In this document: positions 37,732-47,204 of the stretch, one piece after another
How the letters are laid out: each line of letters opens with the position of its first letter
Position numbering within the stretch: position 1 is the first letter of the stretch
Assembly: GCA_026414975.1 (NCBI GenBank)
Contig: JAOAHZ010000004.1
Location: 1-64,000 of the forward strand
Length of the DNA stretch: 64,000 bases
Reading direction: 5' to 3'
Source of the DNA: Bacteroidia bacterium
GTDB taxonomy: Bacteria > Bacteroidota > Bacteroidia > SpSt-205
Made by a program: the position numbers and the translations under genes
The notes under the pieces: generated by a model
Told to the model about the DNA's origin: nothing
The model's database searches: none
Seen by the model: the letters and a program-made list of their open reading frames with translations, nothing else

Positions 37732-39620
37732 ATGCACTGATACCTTTGGGACTTGGCTTACCCTTCATCGGAGCCGCCGTTGTAGGCTTAGGGAGCTTGT
37801 GGGTGCCTTCTCTGCGACCTCAACGGCTTCTCCTTGGTGGTATTGCCACAGGTATCGTTGCCCTCTCCTTTTTGATTTTTCTGCTAAGTTTCATCCGTTA
37901 TGAAGAACCAATTTACATCCGAGGTTGGAACTGGATAGCCATAGACTCCCTGCGCTTGCCCTTGGATTTCAGAATAGACACGCTCAGCTTGTGGATGGCT
38001 TTGATCGTAACGGGCATCGGAGCTCTTATTCATCTCTATTCTATCGGATATATGGCGGGGGAGGATGGTGCATGGCGCTATTTCGCTTTTCTCAACCTCT
38101 TCATCTTCACCATGCTGGTGCTTGTACTGGCTGACTCGCTGCCCCTTCTATTTCTGGGGTGGGAGGGTGTGGGAGTCTGCTCATACTTTTTGATTGGATA
38201 TTGGTTTGGTGAGGAGGCAAACGCTCAGGCTGCTCAGAAGGCTTTTATCATGAATCGGATTGGAGACCTGGGACTTCTAGCGGGCCTGATCTGGCTGTAT
38301 GTAGAAACGGGAACTTTTAGCATCGCTCGTCTTAGAGATGCGATTTACCCGGCTGATGTGGCGGTAGGGGCGGGGCTTCTGTTGTTTTTAGCTGCGACGG
38401 GCAAATCCGCTCAGATTCCCCTTTATACTTGGCTGCCTGATGCTATGGCTGGTCCGACTCCAGTTTCTGCTCTGATCCATGCTGCGACGATGGTTACGGC
38501 GGGCGTTTACCTGATAGCTCGCATGGATTTTCTTTATACAGCTGCTCCCGAGGTACTTAGTTTGGTTGCTGGTATTGGAGTGGCTACGGCTTGGATTGGA
38601 GGTTTGGTGGCCACTCGGCAGTACGACATCAAGAAGGTGCTCGCCTACTCAACGGTTTCTCAGCTGGGGTTCATGTTTGCGGCGGCTGGCGCCGGAGCCT
38701 ACACGGCGGCTATATTCCATGTATTCACCCATGCTTTCTTCAAAGCGCTACTTTTCTTAGGGAGTGGGAGTGTTATTCATGCGACAGGGACGCAGGATAT
38801 TCGGGAGATGGGGGGGCTGCGTTCATTCATGCCCATCACCGGCATTACATTCTGGATAGCGACTTTAGCGATAGCGGGGATACCTCCGCTTGCTGGCTTC
38901 TTCTCTAAAGATGAGATTTTGGCGGCGCTATATGCTCGTGGTACGATGGGGGAGCTTTCGTATTATCTGTATTGGGCTGCCCTCATAGGTGTAGCATTCT
39001 TGACAGCGTTCTATATGGGGCGGCTAACCTGGCTTACTTTTGAAGGTAGCTATCGGGGAAAGGCTCAACCCCATGAAAGTCCGCTTGGGATGACTTTGCC
39101 TTTAGGGGTTTTAGCGGTGGGGTCGGTTGGGGTTGGATTAGTTGGTCTGCCCCCTCTTTTTGGAACTTCTTGGCTGCGGGAGCGATGGCTCGTCCAACAT
39201 GTCAAGGACTTTTCTTTACCTTCCCTCTCTCATGGGACGGAGATAGGACTTATGCTTTTATCTGTGGGGGCGGGGGCTTTGGGATTAGCTTTGGCTTGGT
39301 TATATTTTGGGAAAAAGGGCCTATCTGCCGATGAAGAACTCTCAGCTAAACTTGGTGGCTTTCATCGGCTTTTGAACGACCAGCTTCGAGTGGACTCTTT
39401 GTATGAGAGAGCCTTTGTGCAGCCCTACTACATATTGGCCGATTTAGCTAAGGACATCTGGACTACATGGACTGGGCGAACTCTGCCCCAAATTATGGTT
39501 GGCCTGCCGACTTGGCTGGGGACGCTCCTCAACCGATTGCAAGTAGGCTATTTGCCTACCTATGTTCTATACTTGGCGGCTGCCAGCCTGCTGCTCCTTC
39601 TATGGAGCTTTTGGGCGTGA
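37725..39620 (+). CDS. nuoL: NADH-quinone oxidoreductase subunit L
   Basis: 631 residues. Antiporter-like proton-pumping subunit with about 14-16 membrane helices. FLGWEGVGVCSYFLIGYWF, GKSAQIPLYTWLPDAMAGPTPVSALIHAATMV (two adjoining parts) and HVFTHAFFKALLFLGSGSVIH are hallmarks of NuoL. A C-terminal lateral-helix region is present. NuoM and NuoN do not follow, so complex I genes are dispersed. Confidence 0.97.
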   Translation: MVDALIPLGLGLPFIGAAVVGLGSLWVPSLRPQRLLLGGIATGIVALSFLIFLLSFIRYEEPIYIRGWNWIAIDSLRLPLDFRIDTLSLWMALIVTGIGALIHLYSIGYMAGEDGAWRYFAFLNLFIFTMLVLVLADSLPLLFLGWEGVGVCSYFLIGYWFGEEANAQAAQKAFIMNRIGDLGLLAGLIWLYVETGTFSIARLRDAIYPADVAVGAGLLLFLAATGKSAQIPLYTWLPDAMAGPTPVSALIHAATMVTAGVYLIARMDFLYTAAPEVLSLVAGIGVATAWIGGLVATRQYDIKKVLAYSTVSQLGFMFAAAGAGAYTAAIFHVFTHAFFKALLFLGSGSVIHATGTQDIREMGGLRSFMPITGITFWIATLAIAGIPPLAGFFSKDEILAALYARGTMGELSYYLYWAALIGVAFLTAFYMGRLTWLTFEGSYRGKAQPHESPLGMTLPLGVLAVGSVGVGLVGLPPLFGTSWLRERWLVQHVKDFSLPSLSHGTEIGLMLLSVGAGALGLALAWLYFGKKGLSADEELSAKLGGFHRLLNDQLRVDSLYERAFVQPYYILADLAKDIWTTWTGRTLPQIMVGLPTWLGTLLNRLQVGYLPTYVLYLAAASLLLLLWSFWA

Positions 39621-39626
39621 CTCCTC

Positions 39627-39634
39627 TATCTTAG
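39627..39634 (+). promoter_or_regulatory. -7 box variant TATCTTAG
   Basis: TATCTTAG, one base off TAnnTTTG, then CGGAG, then ATG 39640. It suggests separate transcription of the cytochrome gene. Confidence 0.4.
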
Positions 39635-39639
39635 CGGAG

Positions 39640-40242
39640 ATGGACACGGGCATTCTACATACGCATCATCTCTTAGCTGTACTGCTTCTGACGCTGGTGG
39701 GTGCTCCGATAGTGTTTCCAAAAGCTGGCGAACGCTTGAAAAAGCTACACATGGTGTTGGATGCTCTACTCGTCTTGACGGGGCTCTATCTTCTCTTCAA
39801 AGCACCTGCTGCGTTATCTGCTCCCTATCTAACTAAGTACATCTTGACAGTAGCGGCTGTTGCCTTAGCCATTTTAGGTAGCCGTCGTCGCAACAAGCGT
39901 TTGTCTTTGGCTGCTTTCCTTATTTTGGCATATGGGTATGGTCTATCTCTTCAAAGAGACTTTCTTCTTCGTTCGGAGGCTCAGCAAGTAGCTCATCTGT
40001 CTCTCAGCGGTGTATCTGTTGAAGAGGGGAAGCGACTGTATGAGCGGCTGTGCCTCCGATGTCATGGAGTAGATGGACAGGCTCAATATCGTCGTTCGCC
40101 CTCGCTACATCCGATTCAAAACCCCGATACGACCTATTGGATAGCTGTTATTCGGGCAGGTAAAGGTGTTATGCCGGCTCATGGGTACCTCACCGATGCC
40201 CAAGTCTCCAGCATTGTAGCTTATCTGCGTACTTGGCAGTAG
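39640..40242 (+). CDS. Membrane-anchored cytochrome c
   Basis: 200 residues from ATG 39640; an in-frame extension back to 39562 would overlap nuoL and is rejected. The N-terminal half has four membrane helices with a paired His motif (HTHHLLAVLLLTL) resembling SirB-type or DUF420-like membrane modules. The C-terminal half is a class I cytochrome c domain: CLRCHG (CXXCH heme site) and VMPAHGYLTDAQVSSIVAYLRTW with the distal Met ligand. It probably carries electrons at the periplasmic face. It sits directly after nuoJKL. Confidence 0.8.
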   Translation: MDTGILHTHHLLAVLLLTLVGAPIVFPKAGERLKKLHMVLDALLVLTGLYLLFKAPAALSAPYLTKYILTVAAVALAILGSRRRNKRLSLAAFLILAYGYGLSLQRDFLLRSEAQQVAHLSLSGVSVEEGKRLYERLCLRCHGVDGQAQYRRSPSLHPIQNPDTTYWIAVIRAGKGVMPAHGYLTDAQVSSIVAYLRTWQ

Positions 40243-40254
40243 GGCTTAACTCCC

Positions 40255-40262
40255 TATATTCG
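40255..40262 (+). promoter_or_regulatory. -7 box TATATTCG for the TonB-dependent receptor
   Basis: TATATTCG, then CCTTG, then ATG 40268. It fixes the start at the ATG rather than the preceding in-frame TTG. Confidence 0.6.
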
Positions 40263-40267
40263 CCTTG

Positions 40268-42676
40268 ATGAGGTACCTTACTATCCTGATTGCAAGCTGG
40301 GTAAGCTTAGGTTTAGCTCAGAAAGTAACGATCCGAGGACGCATTACGGATGAGGCTACTCAAGAGCCGCTTATTGGAGCCAAGATCGCCACATCTGATG
40401 GTCAAGCTGGTGCTCTCACCGATATGGACGGGCGCTTTGAGCTTCAGGTGGATCGAGCTCCTGTCGTCCGACTTCGGATCATGTATGAGGGGTATGAAGA
40501 GAAAGTTTTTGAGTTGCGACTCCCGCCTGATAGGTCAGAAGTGACCGCAGATTTTGCCCTTCCAGCTAAAAATACGCTAATCCAAGAGGTCGTCGTATCG
40601 GCTTCCCGCTATGAGCAAAGAATAGAACAAGTTTCTGTCTCCATGGATTTTGTGCGTCCGAGGCAGATAGAGAACTTAGCTTCGGTTGATCCGATCAAGG
40701 CTTTGGAACAAACACCGGGGGTCTCTACGAATAAAGATCAGCCGAGCATTCGAGGTAGCAGTGGCTACACTTACGGGGCAGGGTCACGCGTACTGCTCTT
40801 ATTAGATGGACTACCCATGATGAGCCCCGACCGCCTGAGTACGCAGTTTGACCTCATCCCGTTGGATAACATCAAGCAGATTGAGATAGTCAAAGGGGCT
40901 TCTTCGGTCTTGTATGGAACAGGAGCTTTAGGGGGTATCATCAATGTCGTTTCGGAGGATGTCAAGTTTCAACCACGGACCGTTGTGCGCCTCCAACATC
41001 AGATCTATGATTCGCCTCGTCCTCCAGTGGGTGATTGGGATGGACGCAGCTCAGCTTCCTTAACGGCGGCTCATATTGTCCATGCTCAGCGTGTGGATAA
41101 CTGGGAAGTCACGACCCTCTTAGACCTTATTAGAGATACGGGTTTCCGACAAGAAGGCTTTTCTAATCGCGCCCGCACTTGGATATCCATCAAGCACAAT
41201 GCTCCATTTCTTGATGGACTTCAATATGGAGTCACCCTTCAGGCTAACATAGACTCCAGCGCTACTTACATTGCCTGGGATAGCTTCCCGGACCGAGCTA
41301 ACTTACCCGGTAATGGATTTCTCACGTATCAGGTCCTCCAGCGCTACATGGTGGATCCGTTCATCTCCTATCTCACCCCGAGTGGGCACCGACACTGGCT
41401 GCGAGGACGCTCTTACCGTACAGTCAATGACCTCAGTACACCCCAGTCGGGCGGTGCTACACTGCACTACTACGACTATCAGTATGTCCATAACCTCAAC
41501 AAGTGGGGCAAGGTCGTTTTAGGAGCCAATTACACGGAAAATCGGGTTTACGCCAAGGAGGTTTTTGGGCGAGCCCGAGGCAGACAGGCGGCCGCTTTCG
41601 CTCAAGCCGAAATAGATATAGGGGTTTTTCACTTAAGCGCTGGGGTACGCTACCAATACGAAGACATCCGCGGGGATACGAGCCTCCAAATCCGAAATGG
41701 GCGGGTCGTGAAAGGCGAAACCGCAAAAGAGGTTCAACTCACCACCATCCGAGAACCGATTTTCCGAGGAGGGCTGACTTTTACGCCGTTTCAGGGTACG
41801 ACTTTGCGAGCTTCCATAGGTCAAGCTATACGAAGTCCCTCGGTTGCAGAGCGTTTCACGACCACAGGGGCAGGAGGCATCACAGTCGTTCCTAACCCCT
41901 TCGTAAAAATAGAGCGGGGATACAGCGCTGAAGTGGGGTTGAGACAATATCTCAAGGTGGGGGAGTCCCTGAAAGGATTTGTGGATGTGTCGGTATTCCG
42001 CATGGAATTTAAGGACATGGTGGAGTTTCAGGTGAGCACGGAAGCGTTTCTCGCAGGCTTTCCGGGCCTTCCCTTTGCAGCTATTAATCTTTCCCGAGCT
42101 TTCATTCAGGGTATAGAGCCTATCTGGGGGTTTCGGTTTGAGCGGAATAAACTCTTCGCCAGCTTCAGCGGTGGCCTAACTTTGATTGAACCTATCAATC
42201 CTGATGGTAGCAAGGAGTTAGATACGATGAATAACATTGCCGGGGCATTCACAGTACTGAATGCGGCCCTGCAGGCTCCTGCTCCGGGAGACCCAAGCTA
42301 TAATATCGCCCGAGATATCCCTTATACCCTCAAGTACCGCAACAAGCAGATTCTGCGCGCTATCTTGGAGATAGGGTATGGGAGCGTGTCACTTACCACT
42401 AACTTCCGCTACAGCAGCGGTATAACTAATGTGGATAAGCTCTTTTTCCTCTTGGGTGCGTTAAACAATGATCAGCTTGCTGGGCTGGAAGAGTTTTACA
42501 GAAACTACGCTTCTAAGCCTTATACGGTATGGGACTTTATATTAGCTTATGAGGTGGGAAAGGTGCGGTGGTCTTTTCATCTCTTCAATGCTTTCAATCG
42601 TATCTATTCTACCCTCCCGGGTACGCTAAACGAGCAGCGCAGCTTCGCCGTACAGGCTGTCATTCGCGTTCAATAA
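40268..42676 (+). CDS. TonB-dependent outer-membrane receptor
   Basis: 802 residues. Signal peptide MRYLTILIASWVSLGLAQ, then a carboxypeptidase-regulatory-like domain (VTIRGRITDEATQEPLIGAK) typical of Bacteroidota receptors, then a plug domain (VVSASRYEQRIEQ, IKALEQTPGVSTN, SIRGSSGYTYGAGSRVLLLLD, IEIVKGASSVLYGTGALGG) and a 22-strand type beta-barrel ending SFAVQAVIRVQ. It imports an unknown ligand (siderophore, cobalamin, metal or sugar) using TonB energy. No SusD partner is nearby, which argues against a polysaccharide locus. Confidence 0.93.
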   Translation: MRYLTILIASWVSLGLAQKVTIRGRITDEATQEPLIGAKIATSDGQAGALTDMDGRFELQVDRAPVVRLRIMYEGYEEKVFELRLPPDRSEVTADFALPAKNTLIQEVVVSASRYEQRIEQVSVSMDFVRPRQIENLASVDPIKALEQTPGVSTNKDQPSIRGSSGYTYGAGSRVLLLLDGLPMMSPDRLSTQFDLIPLDNIKQIEIVKGASSVLYGTGALGGIINVVSEDVKFQPRTVVRLQHQIYDSPRPPVGDWDGRSSASLTAAHIVHAQRVDNWEVTTLLDLIRDTGFRQEGFSNRARTWISIKHNAPFLDGLQYGVTLQANIDSSATYIAWDSFPDRANLPGNGFLTYQVLQRYMVDPFISYLTPSGHRHWLRGRSYRTVNDLSTPQSGGATLHYYDYQYVHNLNKWGKVVLGANYTENRVYAKEVFGRARGRQAAAFAQAEIDIGVFHLSAGVRYQYEDIRGDTSLQIRNGRVVKGETAKEVQLTTIREPIFRGGLTFTPFQGTTLRASIGQAIRSPSVAERFTTTGAGGITVVPNPFVKIERGYSAEVGLRQYLKVGESLKGFVDVSVFRMEFKDMVEFQVSTEAFLAGFPGLPFAAINLSRAFIQGIEPIWGFRFERNKLFASFSGGLTLIEPINPDGSKELDTMNNIAGAFTVLNAALQAPAPGDPSYNIARDIPYTLKYRNKQILRAILEIGYGSVSLTTNFRYSSGITNVDKLFFLLGALNNDQLAGLEEFYRNYASKPYTVWDFILAYEVGKVRWSFHLFNAFNRIYSTLPGTLNEQRSFAVQAVIRVQ

Positions 42677-42689
42677 CTGGAAATTGCTA

Positions 42690-42697
42690 TACCTTTG
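42690..42697 (+). promoter_or_regulatory. -7 box TACCTTTG
   Basis: Perfect TACCTTTG seven bases before ATG 42705, in the short gap after the TonB-dependent receptor. Confidence 0.7.
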
Positions 42698-42704
42698 CAG
42701 AAGT

Positions 42705-43478
42705 ATGCGTAGCCTGCGATTACCTCTTATAGCTGCCGTCCTCACTGGCAGCCTTTATGCGCAAGAAGGTGTCAAGTTTGGACTTAGAGTGTCCCCCGGC
42801 CTAGGGTTTTTCGGAGTTGACTCAAGTGGCCGAACGGTAAGAAATCTTAGTTCCAGTGGGATGTTCAATTTCTCAGGAGGACTCATGCTCAGCTTTGGCT
42901 TTTCCGACAATGTCTCATTTCTATTAGGGGCCGGAGTCGGTACGGGCGGGGGTAAGGTGGAGTACAAGCCTAACTATGGTATAATCGGAGCTGGCGATAC
43001 CCTTTACTTATCTCAGGTGGGCCTATCTTCAGCCCAGAAGGTCACTTATAGGGTCACCACTCTCAACGTACCTGTCTTCATAAAACTTCGCACAAACCAG
43101 CTGGGCTCCACGCCTTTACGGGCCAAAGGTATCTTAGGAGGGCAAGTAGATGTACGCGTGGGTTCCTCCACCAACTCCGACAGGGTTTTAGTGTCTCAAA
43201 ACTTTATTGATCAAGACAGAACTCGTACGGCGGATCACTTTAGCTCTTTCCTTGCTCAAGCTTCGGCTGGAGCTGGGGTAGATATCGCCATAGAGGGCGT
43301 TGGAACTATAGATGTAACTTTCCTGTACAACTACGGTCTTATCAACTTCTTTGATAAGGAATTCAAGTTCAATGCAACCGTGGGGAATAGGCAATATAAT
43401 GACCTACAGCCTTACAAGGATCTCAAGGGGCGCTTGAACTCTCTACAGCTGCAGATCATATTCTGGTTCGGGAGCTGA
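42705..43478 (+). CDS. Outer-membrane beta-barrel protein (PorT-like)
   Basis: 257 residues. Signal peptide MRSLRLPLIAAVLTGSLYAQ. The rest alternates as membrane strands (VKFGLRVSPGLGFFGV, GGLMLSFGFSDNVSFLLGAGVG, TTLNVPVFIKLRT, DVTFLYNYGLINFF) and ends LQIIFWFGS with a terminal aromatic region, as in the outer-membrane beta-barrel family that includes PorT. PorT itself is a T9SS component; whether this is PorT or a paralogue cannot be told by eye. A strong terminator follows 40 bases later. Confidence 0.72.
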   Translation: MRSLRLPLIAAVLTGSLYAQEGVKFGLRVSPGLGFFGVDSSGRTVRNLSSSGMFNFSGGLMLSFGFSDNVSFLLGAGVGTGGGKVEYKPNYGIIGAGDTLYLSQVGLSSAQKVTYRVTTLNVPVFIKLRTNQLGSTPLRAKGILGGQVDVRVGSSTNSDRVLVSQNFIDQDRTRTADHFSSFLAQASAGAGVDIAIEGVGTIDVTFLYNYGLINFFDKEFKFNATVGNRQYNDLQPYKDLKGRLNSLQLQIIFWFGS

Positions 43479-43517
43479 TACCTCTGTCCTCTCTGGTCAC
43501 TTTTGTGCAAGAGCGGA

Positions 43518-43554
43518 GGGGGCCACTCTCTTAGGGTGGCTCCCTTGGTTTTTT
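43518..43554 (+). terminator. Rho-independent terminator
   Basis: The arms GGGGGCCAC and GTGGCTCCC form a 9-base-pair stem (one G-T pair) around a 9-base loop, followed by TTGG and T6. It ends the 42705 transcript. Confidence 0.85.
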
Positions 43555-43625
43555 ATTCCCGAGCCATACATCCCATATGGACTTTGGAGAGCACGCTTCG
43601 CTGCTGGCTCAAGCGGTGAATGATT

Positions 43626-45218
43626 TTAGGGTATCTGCTCATTCGTTAGCTGAACATTTCGGCACCCTTTGTACTTTTTGAGTAAGGGACTTGATGGATG
43701 ATCTTCTACCTGTAGCTTTAGAATCATGAAATAACTTTGGATCTGCGGTACCGCCGAGAAAATACCCGTGGAACTGTAAATAAACGGACGCATGTATAAG
43801 GTATCTCCCAAAAGGGCTTCCCACTCTGAACGAGATCCCGCTAAGCGACCATCCTCATAAATGCCCCCTCGGAAGAACTGAGCTAAGTAGGCAATCCCTT
43901 CTTTTTTTAGATACCTATATACACTGTCCCCTAAAGCGTAGGGTATGAAAGAGACGCTATTTACTAAACCATCTAAGTTAGTAACGGGAAGCTCTGAGAA
44001 GTAACCTACAATACCTGCGTCAAAAGAGCCGACTCTCGTGTTAGGAGGCAAGTGGGCTTTCATCCAGAGCGCCCCTTCATATAAGGTCATGTGCAGTTGG
44101 CGGTGGGAAGGACTCCATCTTTTTTAAGAATAGGCATCCAGATTCCCCCTATCCCTAAAAGAGCTGCTCCCCAGAATATCCACCGAAAGCGACCAGTCAC
44201 TCGCGCTGCATAGAGACACCCCCAGCCAATAGCTGTGCTCTCAAAAAAAAAGATACCAGGGATAAATCCGACCTACTGTCACGACTACAATCGCAGCATG
44301 CCCTATGGCTGCTGAGAATAGAGCTACCTCAAGGGGAGATACGATGAGCTGCTTGGAGATGCGCTGAACGGTCATCCACCCTATTCCAATACTTAGGATA
44401 AGAAAAAGGAGTATCCATAGGGGATTCTCGTAAGCTCGAAAGAATCGTAAAAGAGCTTTGATTAGGTGTGAAATATGTTCAGGCATGGAGCCCTGATTCA
44501 TCTTGATAAGGGCACTCGTAGGGAGAGGATGCCCAAAAAATAAATCGTTTAGGAGGAGGTATGAAGTAGGGAAAATCAGGCTGATAAAGCCTATACGCAG
44601 TCCAGAGATAGCCGCTGAAAGGTTTTTCTCGCGAAGGAAATAGCTCAGCGCTATGCCCACCCACAGAAAGAGAGCATCTAGCCTACTCAGAAAAAGGAGG
44701 CCTAAGCTGACCCCTAAAATCGCTTCTCGGCGAAGATTAGGCTGCCTCAACAATCGCTCATAGCCGATAAGGGCAGTCATCAGAAGTAAAAGCACGAGCC
44801 CGCCCTCCATGCCGCAGAAGAGAATCCAGTTGGCGTAATAGAATAAGATGGTGATGAACCACGCTAAGAGCGCCTCTAAAGAAGAGCTTGAGTGTCGGCG
44901 AAAGAGGTACCACAATAAACCTGCAGCTGTCCCAGAAAAAACTCCATTTAGGAGTAAGATAGCCCTCAGCAGTTCTTCTCCATTGGAGGCTATATATGTC
45001 AGAGGCAGTATAGCAACCGACCAAAGCGGATGAAACCCATTAGTCTCATGTACACCGTCAAACGATACTTTTCCATGGTGTTTGATGTTTTGGGCGATCT
45101 TAGCGTAATAAAAGGTGTCGTCTAAGACGATGGACCTTAGGAGAGTCTCAAGAGGTAGAAAACTTAGGCCCGTGAGTAGAAAGATGGTAACTACCCCTAT
45201 AAACCATGCAGAACGCAT
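43626..45218 (-). pseudogene. Polytopic glycosyltransferase-like membrane protein, two frameshifts
   Basis: One gene read in three pieces. The N-terminal 325 residues (44241-45218) have about nine membrane helices and an early DDTFYYAKIAQNI motif, as in GT39/GT83-type lipid-linked sugar transferases. The reading ends in a T9 run (44243-44251). Removing one T opens a middle frame of about 40 residues (ESTAIGWGCLYAARVTGRF onward) up to an A6 run (44120-44125). Adding one A there joins the C-terminal frame (through 44090), which reads VGSFDAGIVGYFSELPVTNLDGLVN, a segment typical of the periplasmic domain of such enzymes. The shifts compensate. Slippage, sequencing error or recent decay are all possible. 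The start ATG 45218 is four bases after a TACTTTTG box. Confidence 0.8.
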
Positions 45219-45222
45219 AAGA

Positions 45223-45230
45223 CAAAAGTA
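45223..45230 (-). promoter_or_regulatory. -7 box TACTTTTG
   Basis: TACTTTTG on the minus strand, four bases before ATG 45218 of the frameshifted membrane protein. The promoter is intact. Confidence 0.6.
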
Positions 45231-45393
45231 GGAGTGGAGGATGGGGGCGGTTTCTTTCCGGAAAAAGCCTCTTAGGAGTTAGGCGAAGCATATCCGTGAT
45301 ACAGAGAGAGTTAGATTAGATTTACTACCATGACGCCTGACAGGTTACCTGATCCTCTTAGGGGCTCATTCAGAAGATACACACTCTATGATT

Positions 45394-45401
45394 TATATTT
45401 G
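45394..45401 (+). promoter_or_regulatory. -7 box TATATTTG
   Basis: TATATTTG, six bases before ATG 45408. It places transcription start at or next to the start codon of the peptide-binding lipoprotein. Confidence 0.7.
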
Positions 45402-45407
45402 ACGCGC

Positions 45408-47204
45408 ATGCGGTATTCGTGGATTTTCTGCGCCTTCCTTTGTCTGAGCTGCTCCGGAAGCCGAGAGAAAGAAGGCAGCCGTTACGTCTCCGATCAGACC
45501 ACGCCGACTCGTGGGGATTGGGTGATCACGTATACCCTTTCTGACCCAGAAAACCTCAATCCAACTAACTCCACCAGCGCCGACGCCCAGTATATTCAGA
45601 GCTACATATTCTTCTCGCTCTTGAGTGTGGATGCTCGTGACACCAGTTATCCTTATGTTCCAGCTCTGGCGGTTAGTTTACCGGAGATTTCTCCTGATGG
45701 GATGCGATACACATTTGAAATTCATCCTGCTGCTCGTTGGGATGATGGAAGTCCTGTTACGGCCAAGGATGTAGAGTTTTCCTTCAAGGTCATTAAGAAT
45801 CCCCTCGTGGATTGTCCCCAACTGCGTCCATATTATGAGTTTGTAGAGGATGTTGCCATTGATCCTAAAAATCCCTTACGCTTTACTGTCATAACTAACC
45901 GCAAGTACATGCTGGCTCTATCTTCCATAGGGACCATGCTTATTTTGCCGCGGTATGTATATGATCCAGACAACCTGATGGACAAGTATTCGATTCGCCA
46001 GCTTAATAGAGAGGCCGAAAAACTGAGGAATGATCCTAACATTCGGAGATTTGCTGAAAGGTATAACTCTATGCAGCGAGAGCCTCAGCATATAGTAGGG
46101 TGTGGTCCGTATTTATTGGAGGAGTGGGTGACGGGCCAGCAGATCACCTTGCGCCGCAAGCCTACTTGGTGGGCTGATTCCCTGAAGGGCATTGCTTATG
46201 AAGCCTATCCCGATAAGATAGTGTATCGGATTATCAATGACCCCAACACAGCTATTACGGCTCTCAAGGCCCAGAAAATAGATGTGATGAATGGGATTCC
46301 AGCTAAAGATTTTATGGAGCTCAAGAAGAATACCAGTTTCTTAGAGCACTTTCGGTTGGAGACTCCCCCTATGTTTGCCTATTCCTACATTGGTCTCAAC
46401 CTGCGTCCGCAGGGGCGTCGTCCTATTTTCACCGATGTGCGGGTGCGCCGGGCCCTGGCTCACTTGGTGGATGTGGATATGCTTATCAAGAAGTTCTCCT
46501 ATGGACTGGCTCAGCGTGTAACGGGTCCTCTATATCCCATGCATAAGGGCTCCTACAATGATACCCTTCCTCCCATTCCTTATGATCCTCTAAAAGCAGC
46601 TCAGCTCTTAGATGCAGCGGGATGGAAAGATAGCGATGGCGATGGCGTACGAGATAAAGTAATAGAGGGTAAGAAGGTACCGCTGGAGTTTGATATTTAT
46701 GTGAATGCTGGAAATGAGGTCAGGATGCAGATCGCTCAGATCATCAAGCAAGAAGCTGAAAAGGTGGGTATGAAAGTCAATATTGTCTCCTTGGAATGGT
46801 CTGTGTTTTTAGAGCGAACGAAGAAGCACGACTTTGATGCCTATATTGGCGCTTGGATTGGAAGCCATAATCCCCAAGACCTCAAGCAAATCTGGCATAC
46901 GCAAAGTTGGGCGGAGGGGGGGTCTAACTATACAGGCTTTGGGACGGCTCAGACCGATGCCATCATAGAAGCCACCCGCCAAGAACTCAATAAAGAGCGT
47001 CGGGATTCCCTATACCGCCTTTTTCATAAGATCGTATATGAGGAGCAACCTTATATCTTTCTGAGTGCGCCTTTGGAGAGGATAGCGATTCATCGCCGCT
47101 TCAGGAATGCCTACGTTAGCGCGATTCGTCCAGGCTATTTTCCTGCTGGATTTTGGACGCCTCAGAACCTCATCCGCTACGGCAAAGCTACCGCAGCCCC
47201 ATGA
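45408..47204 (+). CDS. ABC transporter substrate-binding lipoprotein (peptide, family 5)
   Basis: 598 residues. The N-terminus MRYSWIFCAFLCLSCSG is a lipoprotein signal with a relaxed lipobox before Cys. The start at 45408 is preferred over 45330, which would place 26 hydrophilic residues ahead of the signal and span the promoter. The body is a DppA/OppA-type extracellular solute-binding fold (PALAVSLPEISPDGMRYTFEI, RWDDGSPVTAKDVEFSF, FTDVRVRRALAHLVD, YDPLKAAQLLDAAGW). It would deliver peptides to the two permeases that follow. Its stop overlaps the next start as ATGA. Confidence 0.93.
   Translation: MRYSWIFCAFLCLSCSGSREKEGSRYVSDQTTPTRGDWVITYTLSDPENLNPTNSTSADAQYIQSYIFFSLLSVDARDTSYPYVPALAVSLPEISPDGMRYTFEIHPAARWDDGSPVTAKDVEFSFKVIKNPLVDCPQLRPYYEFVEDVAIDPKNPLRFTVITNRKYMLALSSIGTMLILPRYVYDPDNLMDKYSIRQLNREAEKLRNDPNIRRFAERYNSMQREPQHIVGCGPYLLEEWVTGQQITLRRKPTWWADSLKGIAYEAYPDKIVYRIINDPNTAITALKAQKIDVMNGIPAKDFMELKKNTSFLEHFRLETPPMFAYSYIGLNLRPQGRRPIFTDVRVRRALAHLVDVDMLIKKFSYGLAQRVTGPLYPMHKGSYNDTLPPIPYDPLKAAQLLDAAGWKDSDGDGVRDKVIEGKKVPLEFDIYVNAGNEVRMQIAQIIKQEAEKVGMKVNIVSLEWSVFLERTKKHDFDAYIGAWIGSHNPQDLKQIWHTQSWAEGGSNYTGFGTAQTDAIIEATRQELNKERRDSLYRLFHKIVYEEQPYIFLSAPLERIAIHRRFRNAYVSAIRPGYFPAGFWTPQNLIRYGKATAAP

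Noticed and set aside
43626-44090. Separate 154-residue gene
   Set aside because: It has no promoter or signal of its own, and its sequence continues the upstream membrane protein once two homopolymer shifts are allowed.
45330-45407. N-terminal extension of the peptide-binding lipoprotein
   Set aside because: It would put 26 polar residues before a clear lipoprotein signal and would span the TATATTTG box.
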